Source: Pseudomonas laurentiana (GTDB lineage: Bacteria; Pseudomonadota; Gammaproteobacteria; Pseudomonadales; Pseudomonadaceae). From it: a stretch of DNA of 64,000 nucleotides. Positions 17,380 to 27,442 of the stretch are shown in pieces (position 1 is the first letter of the stretch; the number at the start of each line of letters is the position of its first letter). The DNA is taken from NCBI RefSeq assembly GCF_014648275.1, contig NZ_BMQU01000016.1:80975-144974 (forward strand). The letters are read 5' to 3'. The translations under genes and the position numbers were made by a program. The notes under the pieces are model-generated. The model was not told where the DNA came from, made no database searches, and saw only the letters and a program-made list of their open reading frames with translations.

Positions 17380-18729
17380 ATGCGAATGCCCACCTGCACC
17401 GTTCATCCCCTGCCTTACCAGGCCGACCCTGCCGATTACTTTGCCCGTGTCCGCAAGGCACCCGGCGCCATTCTGCTCGACAGCGCCCGCCCGAACGCCA
17501 GCCGTGGGCGCTATGACCTGCTGAGCGCCTGGCCAGTAGCGCAGCTGTCGCCCCTTGATGGCGAAACGGGCATTGCCTATCTCCAGCGCCTGCGCGACAG
17601 CCTGAAGCAACTCGGTACCGCGAGCCTGCCCGAAGACCTGCAACTACCCTTCGCAGGCGGCCTCATGGGTTACCTCAGCTATGACTTCGGGCGGCGCCTT
17701 GAAACGCTGCCAACACTGGCAGTCGATGACTTGGGCCTACCGGATGCCGGCCTGGGCCTGTATGCCTGGGCACTGATCAGCGACCATCAGCGCGGCACCA
17801 GTCAGCTGGTGTTCCACCCAAGCCTGGCGCCTGCCGAAGCACAACGCCTGCTGCACCTGTTTCACGCACCAACCGCTGACGACGAGGCCTGCTTCACGCT
17901 CAAGGCACCGATGCGCGGCGACCTTGCCCCAGAGCAGTACCATCAGGCTTTCGAGCGCGTGCAGCACTACATCCATGCCGGCGACTGCTACCAGATCAAT
18001 CTCACCCAGCGTTTTCGAGCGCCATGCCAAGGCGACCCCTGGCATGCCTATCGCGCCCTGCGCCGCGCCTGCCCTACGCCGTTCTCCGGGTTCCAGGCGC
18101 TGGCAGACGGCAGCGCGTTGCTGAGCTTTTCCCCCGAGCGCTTCATTCAGGTACACGCCGGCCAGGTGGAAACCCGCCCAATCAAGGGTACCCGCCCGCG
18201 CAGCCAGGACGCCGTGGAGGACGCCGCAAATGCCGCCCAATTGCTGGCCAGCAGCAAAGACCGCTCAGAAAACCTGATGATCGTCGACCTGCTGCGCAAT
18301 GACCTGGGCCGCAGCTGTGAGATCGGTACGGTTAAAGTGCCGGAATTGTTCAGCCTGGAAAGCTACCCCAACGTTCACCACATGGTCAGTGTCGTCACGG
18401 GGCAACTCGCAGCCGATAAGGACGCGCTGGACCTGATCGCCGGCAGCTTCCCCGGCGGCTCGATCACCGGCGCCCCGAAAATCCGCGCCATGCAGATCAT
18501 CGATGAGCTGGAGCCCAGCCGACGGGCACTGTACTGCGGCTCATTGATTTACATCGATGTGCGCGGCGAGATGGACAGCTCCATTGCAATTCGCAGCCTG
18601 CTGATCAAGGACGGCCAAGCCTGCTGCTGGGGTGGTGGCGCCGTGGTTGCCGATTCGGATTGGCAAGCCGAGTATCAAGAGTCGATTACCAAGGTAAAGG
18701 TCCTGCTGGATACCTTGGGACAACTCTGA
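17380..18729 (+). CDS. pabB: Aminodeoxychorismate synthase component I
   Basis: 449 residues. PabB uses ammonia from its amidotransferase partner PabA to convert chorismate to 4-amino-4-deoxychorismate for folate synthesis. It has the anthranilate-synthase component I fold: an N-terminal lobe (1-170) and the chorismate-binding lobe with GDCYQINLTQRF, PIKGTRPRS, DRSENLMIVDLLRNDLG and GSFPGGSITGAPKIRAMQII. The lysine in PIKGT is the conserved PabB nucleophile region and distinguishes it from TrpE. Starts at 17380 and 17386 are both plausible; neither has a strong ribosome-binding site. It is monocistronic; pabA is not in the window. Confidence 0.93.
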   Translation: MRMPTCTVHPLPYQADPADYFARVRKAPGAILLDSARPNASRGRYDLLSAWPVAQLSPLDGETGIAYLQRLRDSLKQLGTASLPEDLQLPFAGGLMGYLSYDFGRRLETLPTLAVDDLGLPDAGLGLYAWALISDHQRGTSQLVFHPSLAPAEAQRLLHLFHAPTADDEACFTLKAPMRGDLAPEQYHQAFERVQHYIHAGDCYQINLTQRFRAPCQGDPWHAYRALRRACPTPFSGFQALADGSALLSFSPERFIQVHAGQVETRPIKGTRPRSQDAVEDAANAAQLLASSKDRSENLMIVDLLRNDLGRSCEIGTVKVPELFSLESYPNVHHMVSVVTGQLAADKDALDLIAGSFPGGSITGAPKIRAMQIIDELEPSRRALYCGSLIYIDVRGEMDSSIAIRSLLIKDGQACCWGGGAVVADSDWQAEYQESITKVKVLLDTLGQL

Positions 18730-18929
18730 CACGCCCCCCTCCTCCCAACGACGCCCCTGCCAGCACCCCGATCGCTGGCGGGGCTGGCCAGCGCCTTGAA
18801 CAGCAGCGGGACAGGAGCGCGGCGCACCCGCCATACCGGCCATTCAATGCGAACCGTCTAGCCCGACATTTTTTGTTAAGATCAGCCTAAACGAGCGCCC
18901 AGCGCCATTCACAGACCGGAAGCCGCCTG

Positions 18930-19664
18930 ATGAGCCAACCCTTCGACGTCGCCGCCCTGGCCGCGACCTACGCCAGCAAGTCCCCGCAAGACATCCTCAA
19001 ACTTGCCTTTGAACACTTCGGTGACGACCTGTGGATCTCCTTCAGCGGCGCCGAGGATGTGGTGCTGGTGGACATGGCCTGGAAGCTGAACAAACAGGTC
19101 AAGGTGTTCAGCCTCGACACCGGCCGCCTGCACCCTGAGACCTACCGTTTCATTGATCAGGTCCGCGAGCACTACTCGCTGCCCATCGAGATCCTCTCGC
19201 CCGACCACAGCAAGCTCGAACCCTTCGTCAAGGAAAAGGGCCTGTTCAGTTTCTACAAGGACGGCCACGGCGAATGCTGCGGCATCCGCAAAATCGAGCC
19301 ACTGCGCCGCAAATTGGCCACGGTAAGCGCTTGGGCCACCGGCCAGCGCCGGGATCAAAGCCCAGGAACCCGCAGCCAGGTAGCCGCCCTGGAAGTTGAC
19401 GGTGCTTTTTCCACGGCAGAACACACCCTGTACAAGTTCAACCCGTTGGCACAGATGACCAGCGAGGAAGTCTGGGGTTACATCCGCATGCTGGAGCTGC
19501 CCTACAACAGTCTGCATGAGCGCGGCTTTATCAGCATCGGCTGCGAGCCCTGCACCCGTCCGGTACTGCCGAACCAGCATGAACGTGAAGGCCGCTGGTG
19601 GTGGGAGGAATCAACCCAGAAAGAATGCGGCCTGCATGCAGGCAACCTGATCAGCAAAGGCTGA
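18930..19664 (+). CDS. cysH: Adenylylsulfate (APS) / PAPS reductase
   Basis: 244 residues. It reduces activated sulfate to sulfite using thioredoxin, in assimilatory sulfate reduction. The PP-loop type ATPase signature [10 protein letters not shown] is near residue 32. The paired cysteines GECCGIRK and GCEPCTRP plus the catalytic ECGLH near the C-terminus mark the 4Fe-4S type, which uses APS, as known for Pseudomonas. It converges with cysB, its likely regulator, and shares a bidirectional terminator with it. Confidence 0.95.
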   Translation: MSQPFDVAALAATYASKSPQDILKLAFEHFGDDLWISFSGAEDVVLVDMAWKLNKQVKVFSLDTGRLHPETYRFIDQVREHYSLPIEILSPDHSKLEPFVKEKGLFSFYKDGHGECCGIRKIEPLRRKLATVSAWATGQRRDQSPGTRSQVAALEVDGAFSTAEHTLYKFNPLAQMTSEEVWGYIRMLELPYNSLHERGFISIGCEPCTRPVLPNQHEREGRWWWEESTQKECGLHAGNLISKG

Positions 19665-19670
19665 TCAACA

Positions 19671-19710
19671 GGCATGAAAAAAACCGGCGCAAGCCGGTTT
19701 TTTTCATGCC
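19671..19710. terminator. Bidirectional terminator shared by cysH and cysB
   Basis: Perfect 18-bp stem (19671-19688 / 19693-19710) with a GCAA loop. The stem contains A7 and T7 runs, so each strand ends the core GC hairpin ACCGGC/GCCGGT with a T-tract. It lies 6 bp after cysH and 11 bp after cysB. Confidence 0.95.
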
Positions 19711-19721
19711 GCTGAACGCGA

Positions 19722-20705
<984 letters not shown>

Positions 20706-20820
20706 TCAAATCAGCTGGGCGTCACCAGCAACAGCGACGGTTTATAACTATATTAGTGGTTTGAAGAATAAATCTAGAACTATTTCACCAGTTTTCCTAC
20801 CACACCGCACCCGCCCCACT

Positions 20821-21318
20821 TCAACCCTTGCGGCGCCCCAGATGCTGGGCCAATGGCACCATGTACACCGGCACTGGCGAAAGCTGCAGCACACGCGCCG
20901 CAGTCCGCCCCAGCGGTGTCGCCACACCGGCTCCGCAAGAGTGGCTTCCGACAACCAGCAAATCGACACTCAGCCGCTGAACCTGCTCCAGGATGACCTC
21001 CGCAGGATCGCCCTGACGCACCCGCACGGCACGGATCAGGGCCAGGTCCTCGTGCCCGCCCAACTCATCACGAAACGTTTCAAGCACGCGCTGTTCGATA
21101 TTGGCCATGACCGTATTGACCCCCTGACTGTGCAGTTCATCCAGGGTTTGTTCGTCAAGGTAGCTCTGCAGCAGTGATTCGGCGAACTGCCCCATCGGCT
21201 CAACCGCGTGAATCACGTACAACTCAGCGTTGAACGTTCGCGCCAACGCCAGCGCATGTTGCAAGACATAAGGCGCGTACACACCGAGGTCTGTGGCATA
21301 CAGCATCGAATGAATCAT
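20821..21318 (-). CDS. Single-domain universal stress protein (UspA family)
   Basis: 165 residues with one Usp domain. The N-terminus MIHSMLYATDLG carries the family aspartate, and VDLLVVGSHSCGAG...PLGRTAARVLQLSPVPVYMV is a modified G-x2-G-x9-G(S/T) nucleotide-binding motif. The ATG at 21318 has GAGGAGGG directly upstream and is preferred to the longer frame. No Anr box is seen in its short upstream region, unlike the Usp at 1815. The stop lies 124 bp before cysB's start region; no terminator is apparent. Confidence 0.9.
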   Translation of the reverse strand: MIHSMLYATDLGVYAPYVLQHALALARTFNAELYVIHAVEPMGQFAESLLQSYLDEQTLDELHSQGVNTVMANIEQRVLETFRDELGGHEDLALIRAVRVRQGDPAEVILEQVQRLSVDLLVVGSHSCGAGVATPLGRTAARVLQLSPVPVYMVPLAQHLGRRKG

Positions 21319-21410
21319 TTGCCCTCCTCGACTGCCGAAACGGCAGCGCACGCTTCAGCTTAGCAGCGCCAAAATGATGCGCAGCCCCCGTCCGCCAAGC
21401 GCTGCCGGGC

Positions 21411-22319
21411 TCAACCGGGCGTAGGCTCGTTGCTGACGCCATGAGGCACATGACCTGTAGCGACCACGCCTCGGGCTCGCTCGCAATGCCCGGCCTGATC
21501 GTCGAAAAACACGTCAGCGGCGAATGCTTCAAGGAACGCCGACTTGTCCAGACCACCAAGAAACAACGACTCATCCAGGCGAATGTCCCAGTCACGCAGG
21601 GTTCGGATCACCCGTTCATGAGCCGGCGCAGAACGTGCGGTGACCAAGGCTGTGCGAATCGGGCAGGCACCTTGCGGAAACTCTTTCTGCAACACGTGCA
21701 GCGCTGCCAGAAACGGCTTGAACGGGCCACCGCCCAATGGCTGGCGAGCAGCCTGACGTTCGTTGGCCTGAAAGGCCTCAAGCCCTCCTTGCTGATAGAC
21801 ACGCTCGGACTCATCGGAAAACAGCACCGCATCGCCATCAAATGCAATGCGCAGCTCATCGCTGGCCGCTCGCCGTGCGCCACCAGACAGGATCGTCGCC
21901 GCGGCAAACCCGGCTTCCAGCGCCCGACGCACGTCCTCGGCATCAGTGGACAGGAACAGATGGCACCCAAATGCCGACAGATACGGATAGGGGCTGCGCC
22001 CTCCGACAAAGGCAGCGCGCGAAATCCCCAGACCATGATGCTCAATGGCACTGAATACGCGTAGACCGGTATCGGCACTGTTGCGCGACACCAGCACCAC
22101 CTCCACCCGCTGCTGACCGAGGCTTTCATTTAAGCCTAGCAGTTTCTGCACCAGCAGAAACGCATCGCCGGGTTCCAACAGCTCGTCCTCGTGATCGATC
22201 TGGTACTGCCGGTAGGCTTCCACACCTTGCGCCAGAAACACCTGATGACTCTCGCTCAAGTCAAACAACGCCCGCGAGGAAATCGCCACCACCAGCTTAT
22301 CGACCAACCCCTTGCTCAT
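21411..22319 (-). CDS. 5'-nucleotidase (PF06189 family)
   Basis: 302 residues. The family dephosphorylates nucleoside 5'-monophosphates and belongs to the HAD-like hydrolases. Visible features are the N-terminal VVAISSRALFDLSESH, LVSRNSADTGLRVF, the HAD-like RIAFDGDAVLFSDESERVY near residue 160 and the C-terminal FFDDQAGHCERA. It is followed by the usp gene and preceded by a PanE-like gene on the same strand with an 18-bp gap, which suggests an operon. Function is by family only. Confidence 0.88.
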   Translation of the reverse strand: MSKGLVDKLVVAISSRALFDLSESHQVFLAQGVEAYRQYQIDHEDELLEPGDAFLLVQKLLGLNESLGQQRVEVVLVSRNSADTGLRVFSAIEHHGLGISRAAFVGGRSPYPYLSAFGCHLFLSTDAEDVRRALEAGFAAATILSGGARRAASDELRIAFDGDAVLFSDESERVYQQGGLEAFQANERQAARQPLGGGPFKPFLAALHVLQKEFPQGACPIRTALVTARSAPAHERVIRTLRDWDIRLDESLFLGGLDKSAFLEAFAADVFFDDQAGHCERARGVVATGHVPHGVSNEPTPG

Positions 22320-22337
22320 ACTGCACCCCTGTGGCTA

Positions 22338-23288
22338 TCAACGGTTATGCCGATCAATGAAGGCCAGCGACTGATACAGCGCTTCGATTCGCGGCAACCG
22401 GCAATCAGCCTGACGCGCCTGAGCCAAGGGCTCCTCATAAATGGCAGCCAATTCCAACGGCCGCCCCTGAGCATAGTCGTGGTACATGCTCGGCCAGTAA
22501 TCCGGCATTTTTTCAGTGATGGCGAACAGATCCTCAGCGTACCCCACCGGCAGGACATGACCACAGGCCCGTGCACCCTCCACCACTTCACACATCAGCG
22601 CCTGAATCAGCGCCCGACTGGACGCATCAGCCATCAATGGCGTGGTGCTGGCCTTGAGTAGCACCGAAAGACCATTGTAAGGCACATTCCAGACCAGCTT
22701 CTGCCAGCGAGCCTGAGCCAGGTTGAGCATCGCTTGGGACTCGATACCCGCGGCACGAAACAACGCCACCGCAGACTCCACTATCGCCTGACGCGCCAAT
22801 GCGTCCTGCGCCGGACCACTGTGATAGCCCAGATTTACCGCACCCAGCGCCTGATGCCGGACCACGCCTGGAGCCGTGCGATTGACGCAGACAAAACACA
22901 GGCCACCGAGCAGGTGCAGGTTACCGGGCAAGCGTGGTCGCAATGCCTCTTCGACACCCAACCCGTTCTGCAGCAGCACGACCTTGCCACCCGCTGCACA
23001 CGTCCGGCTGATCAGGGGTGCCAAGGCTGGGTTACTGGTGGTTTTGGCGCCGACCAACAGCCAGTCGCAGGGCGGCATTTGAGCCGCATCGGTATACGCC
23101 TGCACCGGCTGCAGATGCAGTGCTCCATGCACATCGCTGTCGATATGCAGCCCCTGCTCACTGACCGCCGCGAATTCACTGCGCAACAGGAAGTGCACAT
23201 CGAATCCGGCGCGCGCCAGCATCACACCATAGAAACCACCAATGGCGCCGGTCCCGATAATACCGATGCGTTGTTGCGCCCGCTCCAT
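22338..23288 (-). CDS. Putative 2-dehydropantoate 2-reductase (PanE/ApbA family)
   Basis: 316 residues. An N-terminal Rossmann domain begins with IGIIGTGAIGGFYG (NADPH-binding GxGxxG) and the C-terminal helical domain contains the catalytic lysine region LAQARWQKLVWNVPYNGLS. True PanE makes pantoate for coenzyme A, but pseudomonads have several paralogues and IlvC can also serve, so the substrate is uncertain. The start at 23288 places the GxGxxG at the usual distance; ATGs at 23327 and 23333 are possible. The 5'-nucleotidase gene follows after 18 bp. Confidence 0.85.
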   Translation of the reverse strand: MERAQQRIGIIGTGAIGGFYGVMLARAGFDVHFLLRSEFAAVSEQGLHIDSDVHGALHLQPVQAYTDAAQMPPCDWLLVGAKTTSNPALAPLISRTCAAGGKVVLLQNGLGVEEALRPRLPGNLHLLGGLCFVCVNRTAPGVVRHQALGAVNLGYHSGPAQDALARQAIVESAVALFRAAGIESQAMLNLAQARWQKLVWNVPYNGLSVLLKASTTPLMADASSRALIQALMCEVVEGARACGHVLPVGYAEDLFAITEKMPDYWPSMYHDYAQGRPLELAAIYEEPLAQARQADCRLPRIEALYQSLAFIDRHNR

Positions 23289-23400
23289 CCCCGCCCCTCG
23301 ACTGGTTACTTTTTGATCAGTTTTCATACGCAAATCAACCGCTTCACTTTCCTTAACTATACTCAGCCGAACAAGGTCAAATAATCGACACGGAGTCGAT

Positions 23401-23856
23401 ATGCGTGGATTCTTGCCTCACCCCGATGACGTCCCGGTCGAGTTGACCTTGCGCTCGTCACCCAGCCTGTTCCGCCAGCGACTGCACACTATCAGCCTGG
23501 GCGGCATAGCCTGCAACCACCCACGGGCCTACCGTCGCGGCATGGCCGTAGAAATGATCATCCCCTCCCTCGGCGAAAATGCCCGCTACCCCGGTTACGT
23601 CGCCTGGTGCCAAAAGCAGGCACAGGGTTACCGGGTTGGCATTGCCTTCGTTGACGAGCAAGCACTGTTCGGCGCACGAATGAGTGAGCAGGTCTGCCAG
23701 ATCCAGCATTACTGCCAACAACATGCCGGTGATGAAGCCCAGGATATCGACCTGCAAGCACTGGCTCAGGAATGGATCGCCCAGCATGCCAACGAGTTTT
23801 CAGAAGCCAGCCTGGAGGCAAATCGGGTACTGCAACCGCACCTGCTGCCACTTTAG
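23401..23856 (+). CDS. PilZ-domain protein (possible c-di-GMP receptor)
   Basis: 151 residues. A PilZ beta barrel spans about residues 10-90, with the signature turn TISLGGIAC corresponding to the (D/N)-x-S-x-x-G motif and an arginine pair FRQRL just before it in place of the usual RxxxR. The C-terminal 55 residues are helical. The altered binding motif means c-di-GMP binding should not be assumed. GGAG stands 8 bp before the ATG. It is monocistronic between divergent panE-like and aroF-type genes. Confidence 0.8.
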   Translation: MRGFLPHPDDVPVELTLRSSPSLFRQRLHTISLGGIACNHPRAYRRGMAVEMIIPSLGENARYPGYVAWCQKQAQGYRVGIAFVDEQALFGARMSEQVCQIQHYCQQHAGDEAQDIDLQALAQEWIAQHANEFSEASLEANRVLQPHLLPL

Positions 23857-24026
23857 TCGCGTTCGACTGACCTTTATGCGGTTTCCCACACAGGAAAGCG
23901 GGCCTTGCCCATTGTCGAGCTACGGTGTAACGCGCTAAGGTTCGGCTCCCCCGCTGCGTTAAATCATGCTGCTCCGCCGCACGGGGATCGCTGGCGGCCG
24001 GCATCCGTGACCTGACGAGTAACACG

Positions 24027-25103
24027 ATGGCTGATTTACCGATCGATGACCTTAACGTTGCCTCCAACGAGACCTTGATCACCCCCGATCAGCTCAAGAA
24101 GGAAATACCTCTCAGTGCCACCGCGCTGAAAACCGTGACTGCGGGCCGCGAAGTGGTGCGCAATATCCTCGACGGCAAGGACCACCGCCTGTTCGTGGTC
24201 GTCGGCCCTTGCTCGATTCACGACATCAAGGCCGCCCACGAATACGCCGAACGCCTGAAAGTGCTGGCCGCAGAGGTGTCCGACACCCTGTACCTGGTCA
24301 TGCGCGTGTATTTTGAAAAGCCGCGCACCACCGTAGGCTGGAAGGGCCTGATCAACGACCCTTACCTGGATGACTCGTTCAAAATCCAGGACGGCCTGCA
24401 CATCGGTCGCCAACTGCTGCTGGACCTGGCGGAAATGGGCCTGCCGACCGCGACCGAAGCGCTCGACCCGATTTCCCCGCAATACCTGCAGGACCTGATC
24501 AGTTGGTCGGCCATTGGCGCACGCACCACTGAATCGCAAACCCACCGTGAAATGGCCTCTGGCCTGTCCTCGGCCGTTGGCTTCAAGAACGGTACCGACG
24601 GTGGCCTGACTGTAGCGATCAACGCATTGCAATCGGTCTCCAGCCCGCACCGCTTCCTGGGTATCAACCAGGAAGGTGGCGTCTCCATCGTCACCACCAA
24701 AGGCAATGCCTACGGTCACGTGGTGCTGCGCGGCGGTAATGGCAAGCCGAACTACGACTCGGTCAGCGTGGCGCTCTGCGAACAGGCCCTGAACAAGGCC
24801 AAGATCAAGCCGAACATCATGGTCGACTGCAGCCACGCCAACTCCAACAAGGACCCGGCCCTGCAACCACTGGTCATGGAGAACGTGGCCAACCAGATCC
24901 TCGAGGGCAATCAGTCGATCATTGGCCTGATGGTCGAAAGCCACCTGAACTGGGGCTGCCAGGCGATTCCGAAAGACCTTTCCGAGTTGCAGTACGGCGT
25001 CTCGATCACCGATGCCTGCATCGACTGGGACACCACAGCGAGCACGTTGCGCAGCATGCACGCCAAACTCAAGGATGTCCTGCCCAAGCGTCAACGGGGC
25101 TGA
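24027..25103 (+). CDS. aroG: 3-deoxy-7-phosphoheptulonate (DAHP) synthase, class I
   Basis: 358 residues. It condenses phosphoenolpyruvate and erythrose 4-phosphate, the first step of the shikimate pathway. Class I AroFGH signatures are present: VVVGPCSIHD (metal-binding cysteine), MRVYFEKPRTTVGWKG, ARTTESQTHREMASG, GFKNGTDGG and DCSHANSNKD. The feedback-specific isozyme (AroF, AroG or AroH) cannot be told with confidence, so the symbol is nominal. A strong terminator follows. Confidence 0.93.
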   Translation: MADLPIDDLNVASNETLITPDQLKKEIPLSATALKTVTAGREVVRNILDGKDHRLFVVVGPCSIHDIKAAHEYAERLKVLAAEVSDTLYLVMRVYFEKPRTTVGWKGLINDPYLDDSFKIQDGLHIGRQLLLDLAEMGLPTATEALDPISPQYLQDLISWSAIGARTTESQTHREMASGLSSAVGFKNGTDGGLTVAINALQSVSSPHRFLGINQEGGVSIVTTKGNAYGHVVLRGGNGKPNYDSVSVALCEQALNKAKIKPNIMVDCSHANSNKDPALQPLVMENVANQILEGNQSIIGLMVESHLNWGCQAIPKDLSELQYGVSITDACIDWDTTASTLRSMHAKLKDVLPKRQRG

Positions 25104-25111
25104 CAGCACAC

Positions 25112-25145
25112 ACAAAAACGCCGGGCAGATGCCCGGCGTTTTTGT
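25112..25145 (+). terminator. DAHP synthase terminator
   Basis: ACAAAAACGCCGGGC (25112-25126) / GCCCGGCGTTTTTGT (25131-25145), loop AGAT. T-tract TTTTT is part of the right arm; the A-tract makes it usable in both directions. Confidence 0.93.
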
Positions 25146-25188
25146 TTACAGCGGTCGTCGGCAGTGACGACGCACTGCCGACAGGTAT

Positions 25189-25470
25189 TCAGGCTTTCGA
25201 CGACTGCCGTTGATGCCGCTCCATATAGCGCTCTACATAGGAGCAGGACGGAATCACCGTGTAGCCCATGGTATCGGCGTACTCAAGCGCCTTCTCGGTA
25301 AGAGCCGCTGCAATACCTCGGCCACGCAATGCGTTGGGCACGAATGTACGGTAGATATCCAGGGTCTGCTTCCCCAGATCCATGTAGGTCAAGTACGCAC
25401 GATGACCGTCCACATTGGTCTCGAATTGATGACCAGCCTGGTCATGGTGGATGGACAACGCCTCGCTCAT
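25189..25470 (-). CDS. Small GNAT-type N-acetyltransferase (PF14542, YjdJ-like)
   Basis: 93 residues, the short acetyltransferase form that has only the acetyl-CoA binding half of the GNAT fold. The key motif is VPNALRGRGIAAALTEKAL (pyrophosphate-binding R-G-x-G-x-A), followed by IPSCSYVERYMERH, where the cysteine is typical of the family. The ATG at 25470 has GAGGAG at the right distance; the GTG three bases earlier does not. Converges with the DAHP synthase gene. Substrate unknown. Confidence 0.88.
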   Translation of the reverse strand: MSEALSIHHDQAGHQFETNVDGHRAYLTYMDLGKQTLDIYRTFVPNALRGRGIAAALTEKALEYADTMGYTVIPSCSYVERYMERHQRQSSKA

Positions 25471-25834
25471 CACTACTCCTCGCGGGTCTTGTATTTGACC
25501 CCTACCTTACCGATGTTTGTCCGGCGAAGGAACCTCTACGCCACCCCGTGCCCCAGTTGGACAAGGAGAAGAGCCTGGTCGTTCTCTGGCAGCTGAGCAC
25601 GTCACAAATAGTAGGCGCCCTGGGTGCAGATGCTCAAGGCGCTTGATCGTAAAAATCGCACACTAGCAGCAAGCCAGCCTCGTACACGTCAATGGCACTG
25701 ACAGTTACCGGATGTTCTAGTGCTGTGACGAAGGATGACCGTTAAAGTCACCTTTAGTTCAACAAAAAACAACACCTTAAGTAGAGACGGCAACCCGAAG
25801 AGCCTGCCGCTGAATGCTTTTCATACAGCGACTG

Positions 25835-25864
25835 TGTCGGTTTCGACAGAACCGTAATTTTTTT
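25835..25864 (+). terminator. Terminator-like hairpin with T7 upstream of oprI
   Basis: Two alternative short stems, TGTCG/CGACA (25835-25839, 25844-25848) or CGGTT/AACCG (25838-25842, 25850-25854), followed by seven T residues (25858-25864). No gene precedes it on this strand, so it would end an unannotated transcript. Confidence 0.4.
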
Positions 25865-25885
25865 CCAGTTCTTGCGCTGTGTCAG

Positions 25886-25913
25886 TTTACTTACTACAAG
25901 TAATGGGTAGTAT
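25886..25913 (+). promoter_or_regulatory. Candidate oprI promoter
   Basis: TTTACT (25886-25891), 16-bp spacer, TAGTAT (25908-25913). A dyad TTACTT-N5-AAGTAA (25887-25903) overlaps the -35 box and spacer. Predicted leader of about 60 nt. Confidence 0.4.
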
Positions 25914-25980
25914 GTACGCCGGCCAGTTTCTCTTTGTTGAGAGATGGCTCTTTAATAGAAAGTCCTTGAAGGGGAACACG

Positions 25981-26232
25981 ATGAACAACGTTCTGAAATT
26001 CTCTGCTCTGGCTCTGGCCGCAGTTCTGGCTACCGGTTGCAGCAGCGTATCCAAAGAAACCGAAGCTCGTCTGACTGCTACCGAAGACGCAGCAGCTCGT
26101 GCACAAGCTCGTGCTGATGAAGCCTATCGTAAAGCTGACGACGCTCTGGCTGCAGCTCAAAAAGCTCAACAGACTGCTGATGAAGCTAACGAGCGCGCTC
26201 TGCGCATGCTGGAAAAAGCCAGCCGCAAATAA
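25981..26232 (+). CDS. oprI: Major outer-membrane lipoprotein OprI
   Basis: 83 residues. OprI is the Pseudomonas counterpart of Lpp, a very abundant trimeric lipoprotein. A signal peptide ends in the lipobox LATGC (acylated cysteine at residue 20), followed by an alanine-rich heptad coiled coil (about 25-78) and the C-terminal ASRK; the terminal lysine can be linked to peptidoglycan. Codon use is strongly biased towards preferred codons, and AAGGGGA precedes the ATG, both fitting very high expression. A strong terminator follows. The gene faces a YkuD transpeptidase, which is the probable anchoring enzyme. Confidence 0.97.
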   Translation: MNNVLKFSALALAAVLATGCSSVSKETEARLTATEDAAARAQARADEAYRKADDALAAAQKAQQTADEANERALRMLEKASRK

Positions 26233-26253
26233 TAATCTTTCGGGATTGTTATG

Positions 26254-26283
26254 AAGCCGACCCACGTGTGGGTCGGCTTTTTT
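26254..26283 (+). terminator. oprI terminator
   Basis: Stem AAGCCGACCCAC / GTGGGTCGGCTT (26254-26265, 26268-26279) followed by six T residues to 26283. Confidence 0.95.
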
Positions 26284-26355
26284 ATTGCCTGGACTAAAGT
26301 TGAACCGCAATAAAAAAGGCCTGCACAATGGCAGGCCTCGCAGCACCTTGGCGTA

Positions 26356-27327
26356 TTACTGGATCTCGAGCGGCACGCTGGAGACCATCGGTGCGGACGC
26401 TGCGCCAGGCACAGCGATCTCCACTGGCATGCCGTCTTCGGCAGCGACAACATCACGCACCATATCCCAGTTCATACGCAGGTTGTTGGCCAGATCCTGA
26501 CGCTTGAGCAAGGCATTGATAACCGCCGTGTGCTTGTCGACCACCGATGGATTGCCCTTGTCGTCCAGTGGCGTGTGAGCCTCAAGATAAACCTTGCCGG
26601 CACTCATGCCGAACTTGTACGGCTCATTGATGATCCGTACCGGGGTACCAACCGGCACCATCTTCGACAGGGCCATCACGTTGTTGTTGAGCATGCGGAA
26701 ACAACCGTGACTGGTGCGCATGCCAATCCCGAACTTCTTGTTGGAACCATGAATCAGATAACCCGGAACACCCAGGGTGAACTTGAACGGCCCCAGCGGG
26801 TTGTCCGGACCGGCCGGGACAACACTTGGCAATGGATCACCGTCGGCCGCGTGCTCGGCACGAATCGAAGCCGGTGGCGTCCAGGTCGGGTTTGGCGTCT
26901 TGGCGGTGATCTTGGTCTGGGCAACAGGTGAGCCCCAACCTTCACGACCAATCCCCAGCGGGAAGGTATGCACCACGTTCTGCCCTTTCGGGTAGTAGTA
27001 CATGCGGTATTCCGCCAGGTTGATCACGATACCCTCACGTGGGCCTGGCGGCAGAACGTAGCGGGTCGGCAACACGATCTCGGTGCCCACGCCCGGCAAC
27101 CAGGGGTCGACACCCGGGTTGGCGGCGACCATTTCCAGGTAACCCAGGTCGTTGGCCGTGCCGATGTCGGCGAAGGTGTCTTCGTACTTGGCCTTGATAA
27201 CCTGAACCTGGCCAACGACGTCTTCCCCGGGCGGCGGCAGAGGCAGCTCCAGGGCAGTGGCGGAACCTGTCGCCAACACGGCGGCAATGGACAGGCAACG
27301 GGTGACGGCGGGAAAGCGCGACAACAT
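26356..27327 (-). CDS. L,D-transpeptidase (YkuD family)
   Basis: 323 residues. A signal peptide (about 1-25) precedes a short LysM-like region (about 38-88, with DIGTANDLGYLEMVAANPGV and the PG-binding type WLPG) and the YkuD catalytic domain (about 95-235). The active site HGSNKK...GMRTSHGCFRM contains the catalytic Cys. Enzymes of this layout (ErfK/YbiS/YcfS type) attach Lpp to meso-diaminopimelate of peptidoglycan. Its convergent neighbour is oprI, which ends in the needed lysine, so it is probably the OprI-anchoring enzyme. AAGGA precedes the ATG at 27327. Confidence 0.93.
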   Translation of the reverse strand: MLSRFPAVTRCLSIAAVLATGSATALELPLPPPGEDVVGQVQVIKAKYEDTFADIGTANDLGYLEMVAANPGVDPWLPGVGTEIVLPTRYVLPPGPREGIVINLAEYRMYYYPKGQNVVHTFPLGIGREGWGSPVAQTKITAKTPNPTWTPPASIRAEHAADGDPLPSVVPAGPDNPLGPFKFTLGVPGYLIHGSNKKFGIGMRTSHGCFRMLNNNVMALSKMVPVGTPVRIINEPYKFGMSAGKVYLEAHTPLDDKGNPSVVDKHTAVINALLKRQDLANNLRMNWDMVRDVVAAEDGMPVEIAVPGAASAPMVSSVPLEIQ

Positions 27328-27442
27328 CCGGAAAATCCTTCGCTAATTCAATAGAGTCAAGGGAGCAATTGTACACCCGCCCCCGCCTGACCGGGAGACA
27401 TCGGGGTGAACGGTTATGTCGGCATCTGACAGGCAAACGCCG

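Larger units (their letters stand above)
25471..25980. other. 510-bp intergenic region upstream of oprI
   Basis: No credible coding sequence. It holds the GNAT gene's promoter on the left, a terminator-like hairpin with a T7 tract at 25835-25864, and the oprI promoter and leader on the right. The stretch 25740-25835 could encode a small RNA ending at that hairpin, but I cannot identify one. Confidence 0.6.
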
